This document shows, piece after piece, positions 16,937-25,808 of a DNA stretch of 64,000 nt. How positions within the stretch are numbered: position 1 is the stretch's first letter; each line of letters opens with the position of its first letter. Location: the NCBI RefSeq assembly GCF_900188255.1, contig NZ_FZNS01000006.1, positions 1 to 64,000 of the forward strand, given 5' to 3'. The stretch is from Hymenobacter mucosus (GTDB taxonomy: Bacteria; Bacteroidota; Bacteroidia; Cytophagales; Hymenobacteraceae). Below the pieces are notes generated by a model, which saw only the letters and a program-made list of their open reading frames with translations, ran no database searches and had not been told where the DNA came from. The translations under genes and the position numbers were made by a program.

Positions 16937-18098
16937 TGGGGCTTCGCTCGAATGGTCGGGTACGGTCGAAAAGGAAGCGGTACGTAACGTGCGTTTTGTA
17001 GATGCGGGCGCCGATAGAGCGGGTAAGTGCCAGCATCCGCGGATTGAAGTCGCCTATCCAGTTCATCTCAATGTCGGTGTAGCCGGCCCGCATGAACTCG
17101 GCCCGAGCGTGTACCATCAACGCCGACTCAATGCCCTTGCCCTGCCACTCCGGCACTACCCCGAAGATGACACCAAAGAGCTTTTTATCGGGGCGCTGCA
17201 TGTACTTACGCTTCTCCCAGAGGAAGCGTAGCTTGCCCCAAAGGTTGAAGTTGCGGCCCACATGCTTGAAAATCTGGTTGAGCTCAGGTAAGCTCACGAA
17301 GAAGGCAATAGGCTCGTCGTTGTGGTAGGCAAACCACAGCAGCCGCTCATCCAGCACTGGCTTCATTTCCCGCACAAGTTCCCGCGCTTTCTCCAAGGGC
17401 ATAGGGTTGACGCCGCTGTGGTTGGCCCAGGCTAGGTTATAAACGTGGTGGAAATCTCGTGCCAGCTTCTCGGCATCGCGCTTGCTGCCGTGCTGAAACC
17501 GGAAGGTAGGATACTGCTGAGCGTAGGTGTCGAAGGCCCGACTGAAGGTAGGGTGCAAATGCACGGCTACCTCGCGGTAGCAAGTATACTGCTTGAAGAA
17601 CACCTGAAAACCATAGGTTTCAAATAGCTGCTGGTAGTACGGTGGATGGTAGAACATGCCGTAGTTGGGCTCAGTGAAGCCTGCTACCAGCAAGCCCCAA
17701 AACCGGTCTCGCTCGCCAAAGTTAATGGGGCCATCCATGGCGGCTAGTCCGCGCTGGCTGAGCCACTGTTGGGCTGCATCAAAGAGCTGGTTGGCGGCCG
17801 CCTGATTGTCGATGCACTCAAAAAAACCCAGGCCACCCACGGGTAAAGTAGGGTCGGTTTGCGGAGTTTCGTGGTTGATGAAGGCCGCTACGCGCCCGAC
17901 AACCTCACCGGCCGGGTTAGTCAGCACCCAGCGGATAGCCTCGCCGTGGGCAAAGTTGTGATTACGCTTGGGGTCGAAGACAGACTCTATTTCATGATCA
18001 AGCGGCGAAATCCAATTTGGGTGGTTGCGGTAGATACGCGCCGGCAAGTCGAGAAACTGACGACGGTGCTCAGGGGTGGTGACTTCAACTAAAGGCAT
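16926..18098 (-). CDS. large GNAT-fold protein of unknown substrate
   Basis: A 390-residue protein with start MPLVEVTTPEHRRQF (an in-frame extension to 18119 adds seven doubtful residues). The C-terminal part, KLFGVIFGVVPEWQGKGIESALMVH followed by IEMNWIGDFNPRMLALTRSIG in two pieces, has the GNAT acetyl-CoA loop (WQGKGIE) and the NPRM.L..SIGA element. The N-terminal half shows no known catalytic motif but is rich in aromatic residues (FYHPPYYQQLFETYGF). The architecture resembles FemAB-like or double GNAT proteins. The substrate is unknown. It overlaps coaE tail to tail by 11 bases. Confidence 0.75.
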   Translation of the reverse strand: MPLVEVTTPEHRRQFLDLPARIYRNHPNWISPLDHEIESVFDPKRNHNFAHGEAIRWVLTNPAGEVVGRVAAFINHETPQTDPTLPVGGLGFFECIDNQAAANQLFDAAQQWLSQRGLAAMDGPINFGERDRFWGLLVAGFTEPNYGMFYHPPYYQQLFETYGFQVFFKQYTCYREVAVHLHPTFSRAFDTYAQQYPTFRFQHGSKRDAEKLARDFHHVYNLAWANHSGVNPMPLEKARELVREMKPVLDERLLWFAYHNDEPIAFFVSLPELNQIFKHVGRNFNLWGKLRFLWEKRKYMQRPDKKLFGVIFGVVPEWQGKGIESALMVHARAEFMRAGYTDIEMNWIGDFNPRMLALTRSIGARIYKTHVTYRFLFDRTRPFERSPIIR

Positions 18099-18167
18099 AC
18101 GAAAGAAAAATCGGGGCAAAGCGAACTTGCTCCGGCAAAGAAAAGCGTTTCAGAGCCTGATAACAGC

Positions 18168-19784
18168 TTAGCGGCTCGGCTGGCGGAAAATCGACAGAAC
18201 TTTTATGCCTTCTGTATGTAAAGTGTGGATTTCGGTGCCCATACTGTCAGCATATGTCTGTGGGTGCCAGCGGTAGGCAGTTATAAAATAATCTGCCTCA
18301 GCAAGAGGAACATACCGGATTCGTTGTCGTTGTTCGGGCCGAAGGATAAGCGTATTGTTGTACAGCGGGTTGTACCACGGCCAACGCACGTACACCCGAA
18401 TAGGCCCCGTCGGTTGGTGCTGAAGCATCCATTCGATTCCGTGCCGAAATGTAAGCCCCCAATAGTCGCGCTCGAATAAGCGCTCAGCAGTTGGCGCGCT
18501 AATACAGCTAAAGTAAAGGTTTTGATAGGGATGCAGGCGCACCATGCGCACCGCCGTGTGAACTGTCTCAAGTCCGGCCAGCAAGGCGAGAATAATCGTT
18601 ACTCGCCGCCCGCTGCTGGACTGCCGCGCTATAGCCGCCAGACCCACTGCACCGCGAACGGCAAGCAGCACCAAAGCTGGGTACACAAAATAAAGGTGAC
18701 GCCACGAATCGTATAGTGCCGAGTGCAAGGCAATCACCAGCAGCAGCGGACCTAATAGCCACCCAACTAGTAGTGAATCAAGCTGGAACCCACGCTCTTG
18801 GAGCGCTAGCCAACCACGGCGTATAAAGTGTATAGCTACTGTTACCAGGCCACCCAGGGCTGCTACTACATACGGCAGAGGTGTCGTTACAAGTATCCAA
18901 ACAGGGCCATAGTGCCACGGTATATCAGCTACTTTATGGAAATGGCCCAGGTAGAAATTCGTGAAAGACCACGGATAGTGGCTGAGGTTACGGAAAGCAG
19001 CCACGAAATGCCCCAGCGGATTCTCCCATAAGTAGGGCCAGCCAACTACGGTCATTACCATGGCGGCGACAAGGCAGCAACCTAGTAAGCGTAGCTGGTG
19101 CCCACGCTGAGGCGCATCATCTAGCAGCACAAGTACGACAGTAAAGGGAACAAGAATGCTTCCTAAAATCCGGGCATCAATGGCTAATCCAATGGCTAGG
19201 CCATGTAGCACTGCCCGTTGCCAGGTAGGTCGTTCCGTGAGTCGTACCAGCGTAGCCATGGCCAAGGTAAAAACGCCCAGAAACATGATGTCTTTTCCAT
19301 TGAAGAAGGCTTCAGCAAATAGGCGCGGCGAAAGCACTAACAGCAATGCGGCCAGTAGCCCCAAGCGCCAGTCACGGAAGCGGACCCGCCCGATATAGTA
19401 TACTCCCCAAACTCCCAGCAGAAATGTGCCAAAGATGCACAAGTGCCGCATGTAGTAATAAGCTTGCGGGTTATGCCGCGTGAACACGTAGCTAAGCACT
19501 GCTACGGGAATTTCGAAAATAACTCCGTGGTCGTTGTCGCGGTAGCCCTGCAACGGCGGGATTAATTGAGTGGTAGGTTCCTGCGCCACCTTTTCAGGTG
19601 CCACAAGTCCAACGATGTATTTCACATTGACCAAACCATTGAGGTGGTCTGTAGGCTCATCCCAGGAAACACCATAGTCTCGGTGCAGAAGTACGCCTAG
19701 CAGGGCTAAGAGTCCGAAGAAAGCACCAACTATCTGGCGCCGGTACGTCGTAGATTCAGCACGCAGCAAATCGGGTAATGGCAT
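18168..19784 (-). CDS. multi-membrane glycosyltransferase-like protein (GT39/PMT type), copy 2
   Basis: A 538-residue membrane protein with about a dozen hydrophobic segments. The N-terminal DYGVSWDEPTDHLNG has the acidic loop expected of GT-C enzymes such as GT39/ArnT. LSPRLFAEAFFNGKD and the YDSWRHLYFVYPA block are shared with the preceding gene. Such enzymes move a sugar from a polyprenyl carrier onto lipid or protein at the periplasmic face. It starts 8 bases behind the stop of its paralogue, so the pair is one operon produced by tandem duplication. Confidence 0.78.
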   Translation of the reverse strand: MPLPDLLRAESTTYRRQIVGAFFGLLALLGVLLHRDYGVSWDEPTDHLNGLVNVKYIVGLVAPEKVAQEPTTQLIPPLQGYRDNDHGVIFEIPVAVLSYVFTRHNPQAYYYMRHLCIFGTFLLGVWGVYYIGRVRFRDWRLGLLAALLLVLSPRLFAEAFFNGKDIMFLGVFTLAMATLVRLTERPTWQRAVLHGLAIGLAIDARILGSILVPFTVVLVLLDDAPQRGHQLRLLGCCLVAAMVMTVVGWPYLWENPLGHFVAAFRNLSHYPWSFTNFYLGHFHKVADIPWHYGPVWILVTTPLPYVVAALGGLVTVAIHFIRRGWLALQERGFQLDSLLVGWLLGPLLLVIALHSALYDSWRHLYFVYPALVLLAVRGAVGLAAIARQSSSGRRVTIILALLAGLETVHTAVRMVRLHPYQNLYFSCISAPTAERLFERDYWGLTFRHGIEWMLQHQPTGPIRVYVRWPWYNPLYNNTLILRPEQRQRIRYVPLAEADYFITAYRWHPQTYADSMGTEIHTLHTEGIKVLSIFRQPSR

Positions 19785-19792
19785 AAATAGCT

Positions 19793-21400
19793 TTAGCGAA
19801 GCCGAAAAATTGACAAGATAGGCAGCCCATTTACGCGCTGTTCAAACACCGCCGGACCGTAAGAATTTGGATACGCCTCTGGGTGCCAGCGGTAAGTGCC
19901 AAGGAAGTAGAGGGCTTGGTTGGGCGGCACCATACGCACCCTAGCTCGCTGAGGAGGTGAGAGTAGTAGTAGCGCATTATGGAGCGCTAACCGAGTGCGC
20001 GCATCAGTGCCTATTGGCACGGTAGAGGCGGTATCGTGGGCTAGAATCCACTCCAGTCCTCTACGACCCGAAAGCGCCCAATAATCGCGTTCAAACAGCA
20101 TTCCTGTAGTGGCAACAGGGGGAATGCTGAAGTACACGTTTTGGTACGGATGATCTAGTGCCATGCGTACCACGGTATGTGCTAAACATACTCCCAACAC
20201 CACAGTACCCACCCAGCCTGTTGTCTTCTTGAGAGGTGCACTGTGAAGATGATGCCACGCTTGCCACAATGCCTGCAAACCACGCACGGCCAGTAAAAGA
20301 AAAGCTGGGTAAATGAAATACAGGTGTCGCCACCCGTCATAGAGTACTGAGTGGAATACGATTACAGCCAACACTGGACCGATAAACCAGGCCAGCAGTA
20401 GCAGGTCTGCTCGCCCCATAGGTGACGCTAACCAGTGCAATGGCCGCAACGCTGCTCGCACAACTACTCCTATTCCCACAGCAAACAACCCCGAATACAG
20501 TAGGGGCGTAGTGACGAAAATCCAAATGGGTGCGTAGTGCCAGGGCAACGCCTGCACAGAAACATCTTGCCCCAAATAGTGGGTTAGCATATCGGAACGG
20601 TAGCGGCTGAAACTTTGGAAGGCTTCTACAAAGTTCTCTACCGGGTTTTCCCACAAATAAGGCCAAGCTAGCACCACGCCCACAGCCGTCAGCGGTAAGT
20701 AGAGGGCAAATGAACCAATGAATCGTTGCCATTCATTACGCCTGAACATTAGTTCTAGTCCCGCAAAGCTTATCGTCATCGGCACTAAAAGAACTCCCAT
20801 CGTTCGGTTGTCGATAGCAGCGGCGCAGGCTAATGCGTGTAGAGTAGCGCGTTGCCAAGTAGGCTGGCGTAGCCAACCCAGCATGGTGTAAATAGCCAGC
20901 GCGAAAAACCCCATAAATACGGGGTCCTTGTAATTGTAAAACGACTCTGCAAATAAGCGAGGTGAGAGAACTAGCAACCCCGCTACTACGAGCCCCCACT
21001 GCCAGCTGCCAAAACGCCAAGCTCCCAACCGATACACCACCCACGTGCCGGCTACGCAAGTCAGCCAAATAGTCAAATGCCGAAGAAAGTACACGTCGCG
21101 GGTGTCTTCCACCCGAGCTACTTTCTCCAAGAGCACCAATGGTAACTGATATAATACCCCGTGGTCGGTGTCTTGGCTCCCATGCAAGTCGGGAATCTCG
21201 GCAAAGCTAGGCTGACGACGAGCTATTTCCGGCGCCAGCTTCATGGCTACATATTTGGCGTTGATAATGCCATTGAGACGATCTACTTGCTCATCCCAGC
21301 CTACGCCATAGTCCTGATATAATGCTACGCCTAGTAGGGCTAGCAACCCGAAAAACGCACCTACTGGCCAACGATGAGATAAAGTAGGAGTAACAGGCAT
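19793..21400 (-). CDS. multi-membrane glycosyltransferase-like protein (GT39/PMT type), copy 1
   Basis: A 535-residue paralogue of the next gene, sharing DYGVGWDEQVDRLNG, LSPRLFAESFYNYKDP, WPYLWENP and YDGWRHLYFIYPAFL in order along the whole length. The DE pair in the first loop is the likely catalytic or metal-linked acidic site of GT-C enzymes. The last 80 residues (RMVPPNQALYFLGTYRWHPE) also align with the partner. It is first in a two-gene operon and divergent from the third glycosyltransferase-like gene at 21553. Confidence 0.78.
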   Translation of the reverse strand: MPVTPTLSHRWPVGAFFGLLALLGVALYQDYGVGWDEQVDRLNGIINAKYVAMKLAPEIARRQPSFAEIPDLHGSQDTDHGVLYQLPLVLLEKVARVEDTRDVYFLRHLTIWLTCVAGTWVVYRLGAWRFGSWQWGLVVAGLLVLSPRLFAESFYNYKDPVFMGFFALAIYTMLGWLRQPTWQRATLHALACAAAIDNRTMGVLLVPMTISFAGLELMFRRNEWQRFIGSFALYLPLTAVGVVLAWPYLWENPVENFVEAFQSFSRYRSDMLTHYLGQDVSVQALPWHYAPIWIFVTTPLLYSGLFAVGIGVVVRAALRPLHWLASPMGRADLLLLAWFIGPVLAVIVFHSVLYDGWRHLYFIYPAFLLLAVRGLQALWQAWHHLHSAPLKKTTGWVGTVVLGVCLAHTVVRMALDHPYQNVYFSIPPVATTGMLFERDYWALSGRRGLEWILAHDTASTVPIGTDARTRLALHNALLLLSPPQRARVRMVPPNQALYFLGTYRWHPEAYPNSYGPAVFEQRVNGLPILSIFRLR

Positions 21401-21552
21401 AGTAAGTAATAGGCCCCTGCGAGTGGGGGCGAAAATCTGTGCAGATATGTGGCTCTTTTAGGTAAGAGCCATTTGCCGGACGGTGCTCAAGTGTACGAAC
21501 CGTAAAACACGGCTAAATTCGGCAATTCATTTCCAACTCTACTCGTCTCCGC

Positions 21553-22836
21553 GTGCTGCGTACCATTCCTCGATTTGTTTGGCCTATAGCAGCGCTACTG
21601 TTATGCATACGGCTGGTGCTTAATCTACACCTCAACCCTGGCCTGGAGTGGAATTATGATGAGCGGCGTAACGGACGCATCGCCGACAATTACTTGGCGG
21701 GTCGTGGCTACGTCAGCACCGACCCAGAACGGCACATAGTGCGCCCCGATGCATTTCATGCCAGCTTTCCGGTGTTTGTATACATTGGCTGGGCACGGCT
21801 GGGCTTGCCAAAGCACTACCTCACGCTGCTTGTCTATGCGGCCGCGGCGGGTTGCTACCTCTTGGGCGGCCTGTATGTGCAACGTACGCTGTGGCACTTT
21901 GGCGTGAGCCACGGTTTGTCGTGGGTTGGGGCTGGGTTATGGGCCGTGTACCCATCGGTGGTTTACTACATTGGAGGCTTTTGGTGGTTCGAGAACCTGA
22001 CGCTTCCTCTGCTCATTATGGTCATATACAAGCTCCTGCGCCTGTATGGGGGGCGTCCACTGTCCTGGCCTGATGCTTGGTTGCTAGTAGGTGCCGTCGT
22101 ATTATCCTGCCTATTGCGCGGGTATTTACTGGCTGTATATGGGCTTGTATTCGGTGTGTTTGGGCTATTGATGTTATCCTGTGGGTCTCGTGCTACCCGA
22201 CTAGCAATGGGCCTGAGTTTGGGCATCGCGCTGGCAGTAGGAATAGCGCACCTACCCATTTTTTTGAAGAATCACCAGCTATTTGGGGCGTGGACGCTTA
22301 GCAACCAAGCTGGTTTTGAACTGCTGCAAGGGCACAACTCCGTAACCCAGGGCCGCTTTATGTTCGACTGGGACGACCGTACCAAACCGTTCGACCAGTA
22401 TTTACGGACCCATGTGCCCCAACTAGATGCGTTAGACCAGTACCAGGAAAGCCAAGCCCGCGCCCGTGTAGCCCGACAGTGGATAGCAACGCACCCTGCG
22501 CAAGAGGCACAGCTATGGTTGCGTAAAACGGCATTGTTCTTCTCACCCGAGAATTTCATTGCGGATGCCCCGCGCACGCCGTGGCACCCATTTACAGCCC
22601 TCGTGCACCTTGCTTTCTTTGTTGCGCTGGTACTCACCTTGGGGCAATACCAAGGTCTGCGCTTTGAGCGGCGCGATGCGCTACTGCTGACGCCTTTAAT
22701 AGCTGCGTGGCTACTGAGCTTAATCTTCTTCGTAGGCTTCCGGTGGCGGTTCTTTGCGGAGCCTGCTCTACTGCTATTTCCCCTTATCACCGCCCAACGT
22801 TTTTGGCAGGGGCGTGTCCGCAGTGGGGCGCTATAG
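21553..22836 (+). CDS. membrane glycosyltransferase-like protein (GT-C/PMT-like)
   Basis: A 427-residue protein with about ten hydrophobic segments, starting at a GTG (MLRTIPRFVWPIAALLLC). The first extracytoplasmic loop has NPGLEWNYDERRNGRIADN, with acidic residues placed as in GT-C enzymes. YLAGRGYVSTD is common in PMT/GT39-like proteins. A long soluble loop lies near residues 245-330 (DQYQESQARARVARQWIATH). It is divergent from the tandem GT39-like pair and probably belongs to the same glycan pathway. Donor and acceptor are unknown. Confidence 0.72.
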   Translation: MLRTIPRFVWPIAALLLCIRLVLNLHLNPGLEWNYDERRNGRIADNYLAGRGYVSTDPERHIVRPDAFHASFPVFVYIGWARLGLPKHYLTLLVYAAAAGCYLLGGLYVQRTLWHFGVSHGLSWVGAGLWAVYPSVVYYIGGFWWFENLTLPLLIMVIYKLLRLYGGRPLSWPDAWLLVGAVVLSCLLRGYLLAVYGLVFGVFGLLMLSCGSRATRLAMGLSLGIALAVGIAHLPIFLKNHQLFGAWTLSNQAGFELLQGHNSVTQGRFMFDWDDRTKPFDQYLRTHVPQLDALDQYQESQARARVARQWIATHPAQEAQLWLRKTALFFSPENFIADAPRTPWHPFTALVHLAFFVALVLTLGQYQGLRFERRDALLLTPLIAAWLLSLIFFVGFRWRFFAEPALLLFPLITAQRFWQGRVRSGAL

Positions 22837-23063
22837 AATTCTTGCACCTCTTCAGCCCACCCCACAAATCCTTCTACAGTATCGGCGTACGGCTGTGATG
22901 TTCGGCAGTAGCCTGTCACAAAGGAATGTCAAGCCGCCGAGATGGGCAGGTGTAACAATCGTACTTGATCAGCGGGAGCAATCCACAGCTTGTAGTTATC
23001 CGGTGACGAGATAGGTGAAACACCAAGGAAATGTGATGCGCATGATCTGCCGCAAAAACAAAA
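22837..23063. other. non-coding spacer before the tRNA-Val pair
   Basis: About 230 bases without a credible gene or repeat. Confidence 0.5.
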
Positions 23064-23089
23064 AAGGACAGCCGTTGCCGACTGTCCTT
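23064..23089 (-). terminator. terminator of the tRNA-Val pair
   Basis: AAGGACAG (23064-23071) pairs with CTGTCCTT (23082-23089). On the leftward strand it is followed by a T-rich run, as expected behind the tRNA genes. Confidence 0.8.
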
Positions 23090-23096
23090 AATCTGG

Positions 23097-23171
23097 TGGG
23101 AGATACTGGGTTCGAACCAGTGACCCTCTGCTTGTAAGGCAGATGCTCTGAACCAGCTGAGCTAATCTCCC
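23097..23171 (-). tRNA. tRNA-Val (anticodon TAC), copy 2
   Basis: A 75-base cloverleaf on the leftward strand: acceptor GGGAGAT/ATCTCCC, D stem GCTC/GAGC, anticodon stem TCTGC/GCAGA with loop CTTACAA (TAC), and T arm ACTGG-TTCGAAC-CCAGT. Discriminator A, no encoded CCA. It is identical in sequence to the upstream copy. Confidence 0.96.
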
Positions 23172-23195
23172 GAGGGGTATGCGTACTCTAAAAAG

Positions 23196-23270
23196 TGGGA
23201 GATACTGGGTTCGAACCAGTGACCCTCTGCTTGTAAGGCAGATGCTCTGAACCAGCTGAGCTAATCTCCC
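23196..23270 (-). tRNA. tRNA-Val (anticodon TAC), copy 1
   Basis: Same 75-base sequence as the copy at 23097-23171, separated by 24 bases. The two are probably co-transcribed from the right. CAAATATG at about 23293 (leftward CATATTTG) is one base off the -7 consensus. Confidence 0.96.
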
Positions 23271-23565
23271 ATGGGCGTGTCCCGTTTGGGATGGCAAATA
23301 TGGCAGGTCGTTTTTTCTTGCGCAACTCTTAACCTAAAGTTTAATTGGTTTTTTTTGAAAAAGGATGCCTGTAAAGCGTCAACTGGTTCATAGTCAGAAA
23401 TTTTTGACCAATAAAAAAATTACAGTATTTATCGTGTGCTTGGCTGACTGCAGCGGCGTTTTGGGGTGAGGCTGGGGTTGATAGGAGTAAATCTCAACCT
23501 AATTAATGGCTTCGCGTTAAGATGCATCGATTCTTTCTCTTCCCTCCATCCCTCGCTTTACTATC
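23271..23565. other. AT-rich intergenic region
   Basis: Contains several A and T runs (a T8 near 23349 and A7 near 23414). I found no exact TAnnTTTG box and no gene. Confidence 0.45.
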
Positions 23566-24447
23566 ATGGACGATAACCAACTTCTGCAAAATTACTCTGA
23601 TCAGGAAAAAGCAGCTTACCTCAGCGTTATTGCCAGCCTAGCCTCTGCCGATCGGGAAGCTTCTGCTGCTGAAATAGAATTTCTACAGCAGTTGTCTCAC
23701 CAGGCAGGCCTCTCGGGCGGTGCTACCCAGCAAGTGCTAGCTGCTGCCAAAGACGCTAACAATGAAAGCATTCGGCAGAACCTCGACGCTCTTCGCAATA
23801 GCGAACTGCGCTATTCGCTGGTTACGGACCTCATCAGCTTTGCGCGCGCCGATGGTGCCTACTCCAATACGGAGGAGGAAATGGTAAATAAAATTTCTAG
23901 CTACCTCGGTATTAGTCAAGAGCAAAAGCAAACCTTGGAGCAAGTAGTAGACCAAGCTGCTCAGGTACCCCACGATGCCAGCGACCCAGCGAAGCAAGGC
24001 TTCTTCAGCGGCGTTACCAATAAGCTTGAGAGTGCGGGCATCCCCAAGAGCGCCCTCATGGCCGGCTTGTTGGGTGTAGTAGCACCCATGGTAATATCCA
24101 AGGTGATGGGTGGCCGTAGCAGCCAAGGTGGTATGGGCGGCGGCCTAATGGGTGGCTCGATGGGTGGCCTATTGGGTGGCGCAGCCCAAGGCGGTATGGG
24201 TAGCTTACTTGGTGGCCTACTCGGCGGCGGTTTGCTTAGCGGTATGATGGGTGGCGGCCAGCAGGCTGGCTACGGCAACTACCCGCAGCAAGGGTCGCAC
24301 GTAGGTGGGGGTGGCCTAGGCTCCCTCATGTCGATTCTAGGTGGCCTTGGTGGTCAGCCTAACTCACAGCCTCGTAGCGCTGGCGGCGGCGGCTTGATGG
24401 GCGGCGGCATGGGTAGCCTGCTAGGCGGCCTATTTGGTGGCCGCTAA
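23566..24447 (+). CDS. TerB-like protein with long glycine-rich C-terminus
   Basis: A 293-residue protein. Residues 1-140 are helical and resemble the TerB fold (tellurite resistance family): ADREASAAEIEFLQQL and FARADGAYSNTEEEMVNKI are the two helix-loop repeats with acidic loops. Residues 155-178 are hydrophobic (ALMAGLLGVVAPMVISKVM). From about 182 to the end the sequence is Gly with Met, Leu and Ser in repeats such as GGLMGGSMGGLLGG. TerB-like domains are linked to membrane stress and metal binding. No other ter gene is near. The tail could drive assembly or membrane contact. Exact function is unknown. Confidence 0.72.
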   Translation: MDDNQLLQNYSDQEKAAYLSVIASLASADREASAAEIEFLQQLSHQAGLSGGATQQVLAAAKDANNESIRQNLDALRNSELRYSLVTDLISFARADGAYSNTEEEMVNKISSYLGISQEQKQTLEQVVDQAAQVPHDASDPAKQGFFSGVTNKLESAGIPKSALMAGLLGVVAPMVISKVMGGRSSQGGMGGGLMGGSMGGLLGGAAQGGMGSLLGGLLGGGLLSGMMGGGQQAGYGNYPQQGSHVGGGGLGSLMSILGGLGGQPNSQPRSAGGGGLMGGGMGSLLGGLFGGR

Positions 24448-24475
24448 GCGGTTACCACAGGGTAATGTATATAGA

Positions 24476-24510
24476 AGAGGCTTGCCTAATGTGGCAAGCC
24501 TCTTTTTTTA
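24476..24510 (+). terminator. Rho-independent terminator
   Basis: AGAGGCTTGCC (24476-24486) pairs with GGCAAGCCTCT (24493-24503) and seven T follow. It lies behind the TerB-like gene. Confidence 0.88.
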
Positions 24511-24558
24511 TGACCCCATGACAATGCCGTAGTCAAGTGCCTTAGATAGGCTACTCAG

Positions 24559-25704
24559 CTATACCACTGGCGTATTGGTAGGGTTAAGGCCATCAAAGCG
24601 GCCACCACCTGCTAGTTGAACTACGGTAGTACCAGTACTGGCAAAACCTCCGCCAGCCGCTTCCACTACTTCTACCAGCCGGTAGTTTAGCTCCTCTTTC
24701 ACAGCTAAGTATTCATCATAGTTGGTCGTTTCTACGAAGTACTGCACAGTAATTTCCTTGGCAGCAGGGGTAAGAGCAGAAAATTGAATCTGTACTTCCT
24801 TTGTAACCAATGGATTATCCTCAATGGCGTGCTTACCCTTTTCTACAATTTGGTGCAGCTGCTGGCTGGAAGTAGCATGACTAAGGGCCAGGGTAAAGTT
24901 TACGCGCCGAGCAGTACGCAGGGAAAGGTTGTCCAACGGCTTGTCAATCATAGACTTATTGGGTACGGTTACGTAGCTTTTCTCAGCGGTGCGTAACCGA
25001 GTGCTACGAAACCCTACCTTCTCTACGGTACCCGTTACAGCTCCTACTTCTACCAAGTCGCCCACGGCAAAGGGCCGGTCGAGGAAGATGGTAAAGGAGG
25101 CAATCAGGTTCTCCAAGCTTTCCTTAGCAGCAAAGGCCACGGCCAAACCACCAATGCCCAAGCCCCCAATCAGGGCCGTCACATTCACCCCAAACACCTT
25201 GCTGAGCAGTACTAGGAAAGCCATGGTCATTACCAGTACTTTCAATAAATCCTTAGCAAAGGGAATCAACTGGTCGTTTAGGCGGGATGTGTGCGTTTCG
25301 GCGCGGCGCCGAAACACCAGCACCATAAAATCTACCACCCGCAAGGCAATCCAGGCTACTCCCGTAATGATGGCTACTTGGTACAGCCGGAACAAGGCTA
25401 CTTGCGGCCACGGCTCGTGCTTCGTGATTTCAGAACTGCGCACCGGGTAGTCTAGCACTTGAAAGGCTAGGTAGATGGTCACGAAAAAGACTACAATGGA
25501 TACGGGCTGAATCAGGAGGGCCTGAAACTGCTCTTCACTAACGCCTTCGGCCCGCTTGCGAATAAAGCGAAATACCAGCTTGGAAAGCAGCCTAGAGAGC
25601 AGGGTCTTGAATAGGTAACCAAACAGCAGCAGAACGAGGCACGTTAGGTAGGCGCCTACATTATTACCAAGAAAACGGTAGTGCAGAATTTCCTGAAGGG
25701 ACAT
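24559..25704 (-). CDS. mechanosensitive channel, MscS family
   Basis: A 381-residue MscS-type channel. Hydrophobic segments lie near residues 17-36, 70-85, 105-135 and 150-172. The pore-lining region is GLGIGGLAVAFAAKESLENL (about 183-202), the TM3 signature of the family. The beta domain that follows has DRPFAVGDLVEVGAVTGTVE. The channel opens under membrane tension on hypo-osmotic shock and releases solutes. It is a single leftward gene, ending near the terminator of the TerB-like gene. Confidence 0.93.
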   Translation of the reverse strand: MSLQEILHYRFLGNNVGAYLTCLVLLLFGYLFKTLLSRLLSKLVFRFIRKRAEGVSEEQFQALLIQPVSIVVFFVTIYLAFQVLDYPVRSSEITKHEPWPQVALFRLYQVAIITGVAWIALRVVDFMVLVFRRRAETHTSRLNDQLIPFAKDLLKVLVMTMAFLVLLSKVFGVNVTALIGGLGIGGLAVAFAAKESLENLIASFTIFLDRPFAVGDLVEVGAVTGTVEKVGFRSTRLRTAEKSYVTVPNKSMIDKPLDNLSLRTARRVNFTLALSHATSSQQLHQIVEKGKHAIEDNPLVTKEVQIQFSALTPAAKEITVQYFVETTNYDEYLAVKEELNYRLVEVVEAAGGGFASTGTTVVQLAGGGRFDGLNPTNTPVV

Positions 25705-25808
25705 GAAAAAGTACGCTTAGGCTTACAGGATAAAAGGTGGGATGACGCCCTGGCAGTCTGGCTGCCGGGCATCATCCCAGGGTACGGCCTCAAATACTAT
25801 ACCTGCGA

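Noticed and set aside
22272..22919. A 215-residue ORF opposite the third membrane glycosyltransferase gene
   Set aside because: Composition (Arg, Ser, Trp, Cys rich) fits an antisense shadow of membrane-protein codons.
23088..23297. A 69-residue leftward ORF with an internal repeated peptide (RLAQLVQSICLTSRGS twice)
   Set aside because: It is the translation of the two identical tRNA-Val genes; the repeat comes from the tRNA copies, not from a protein.
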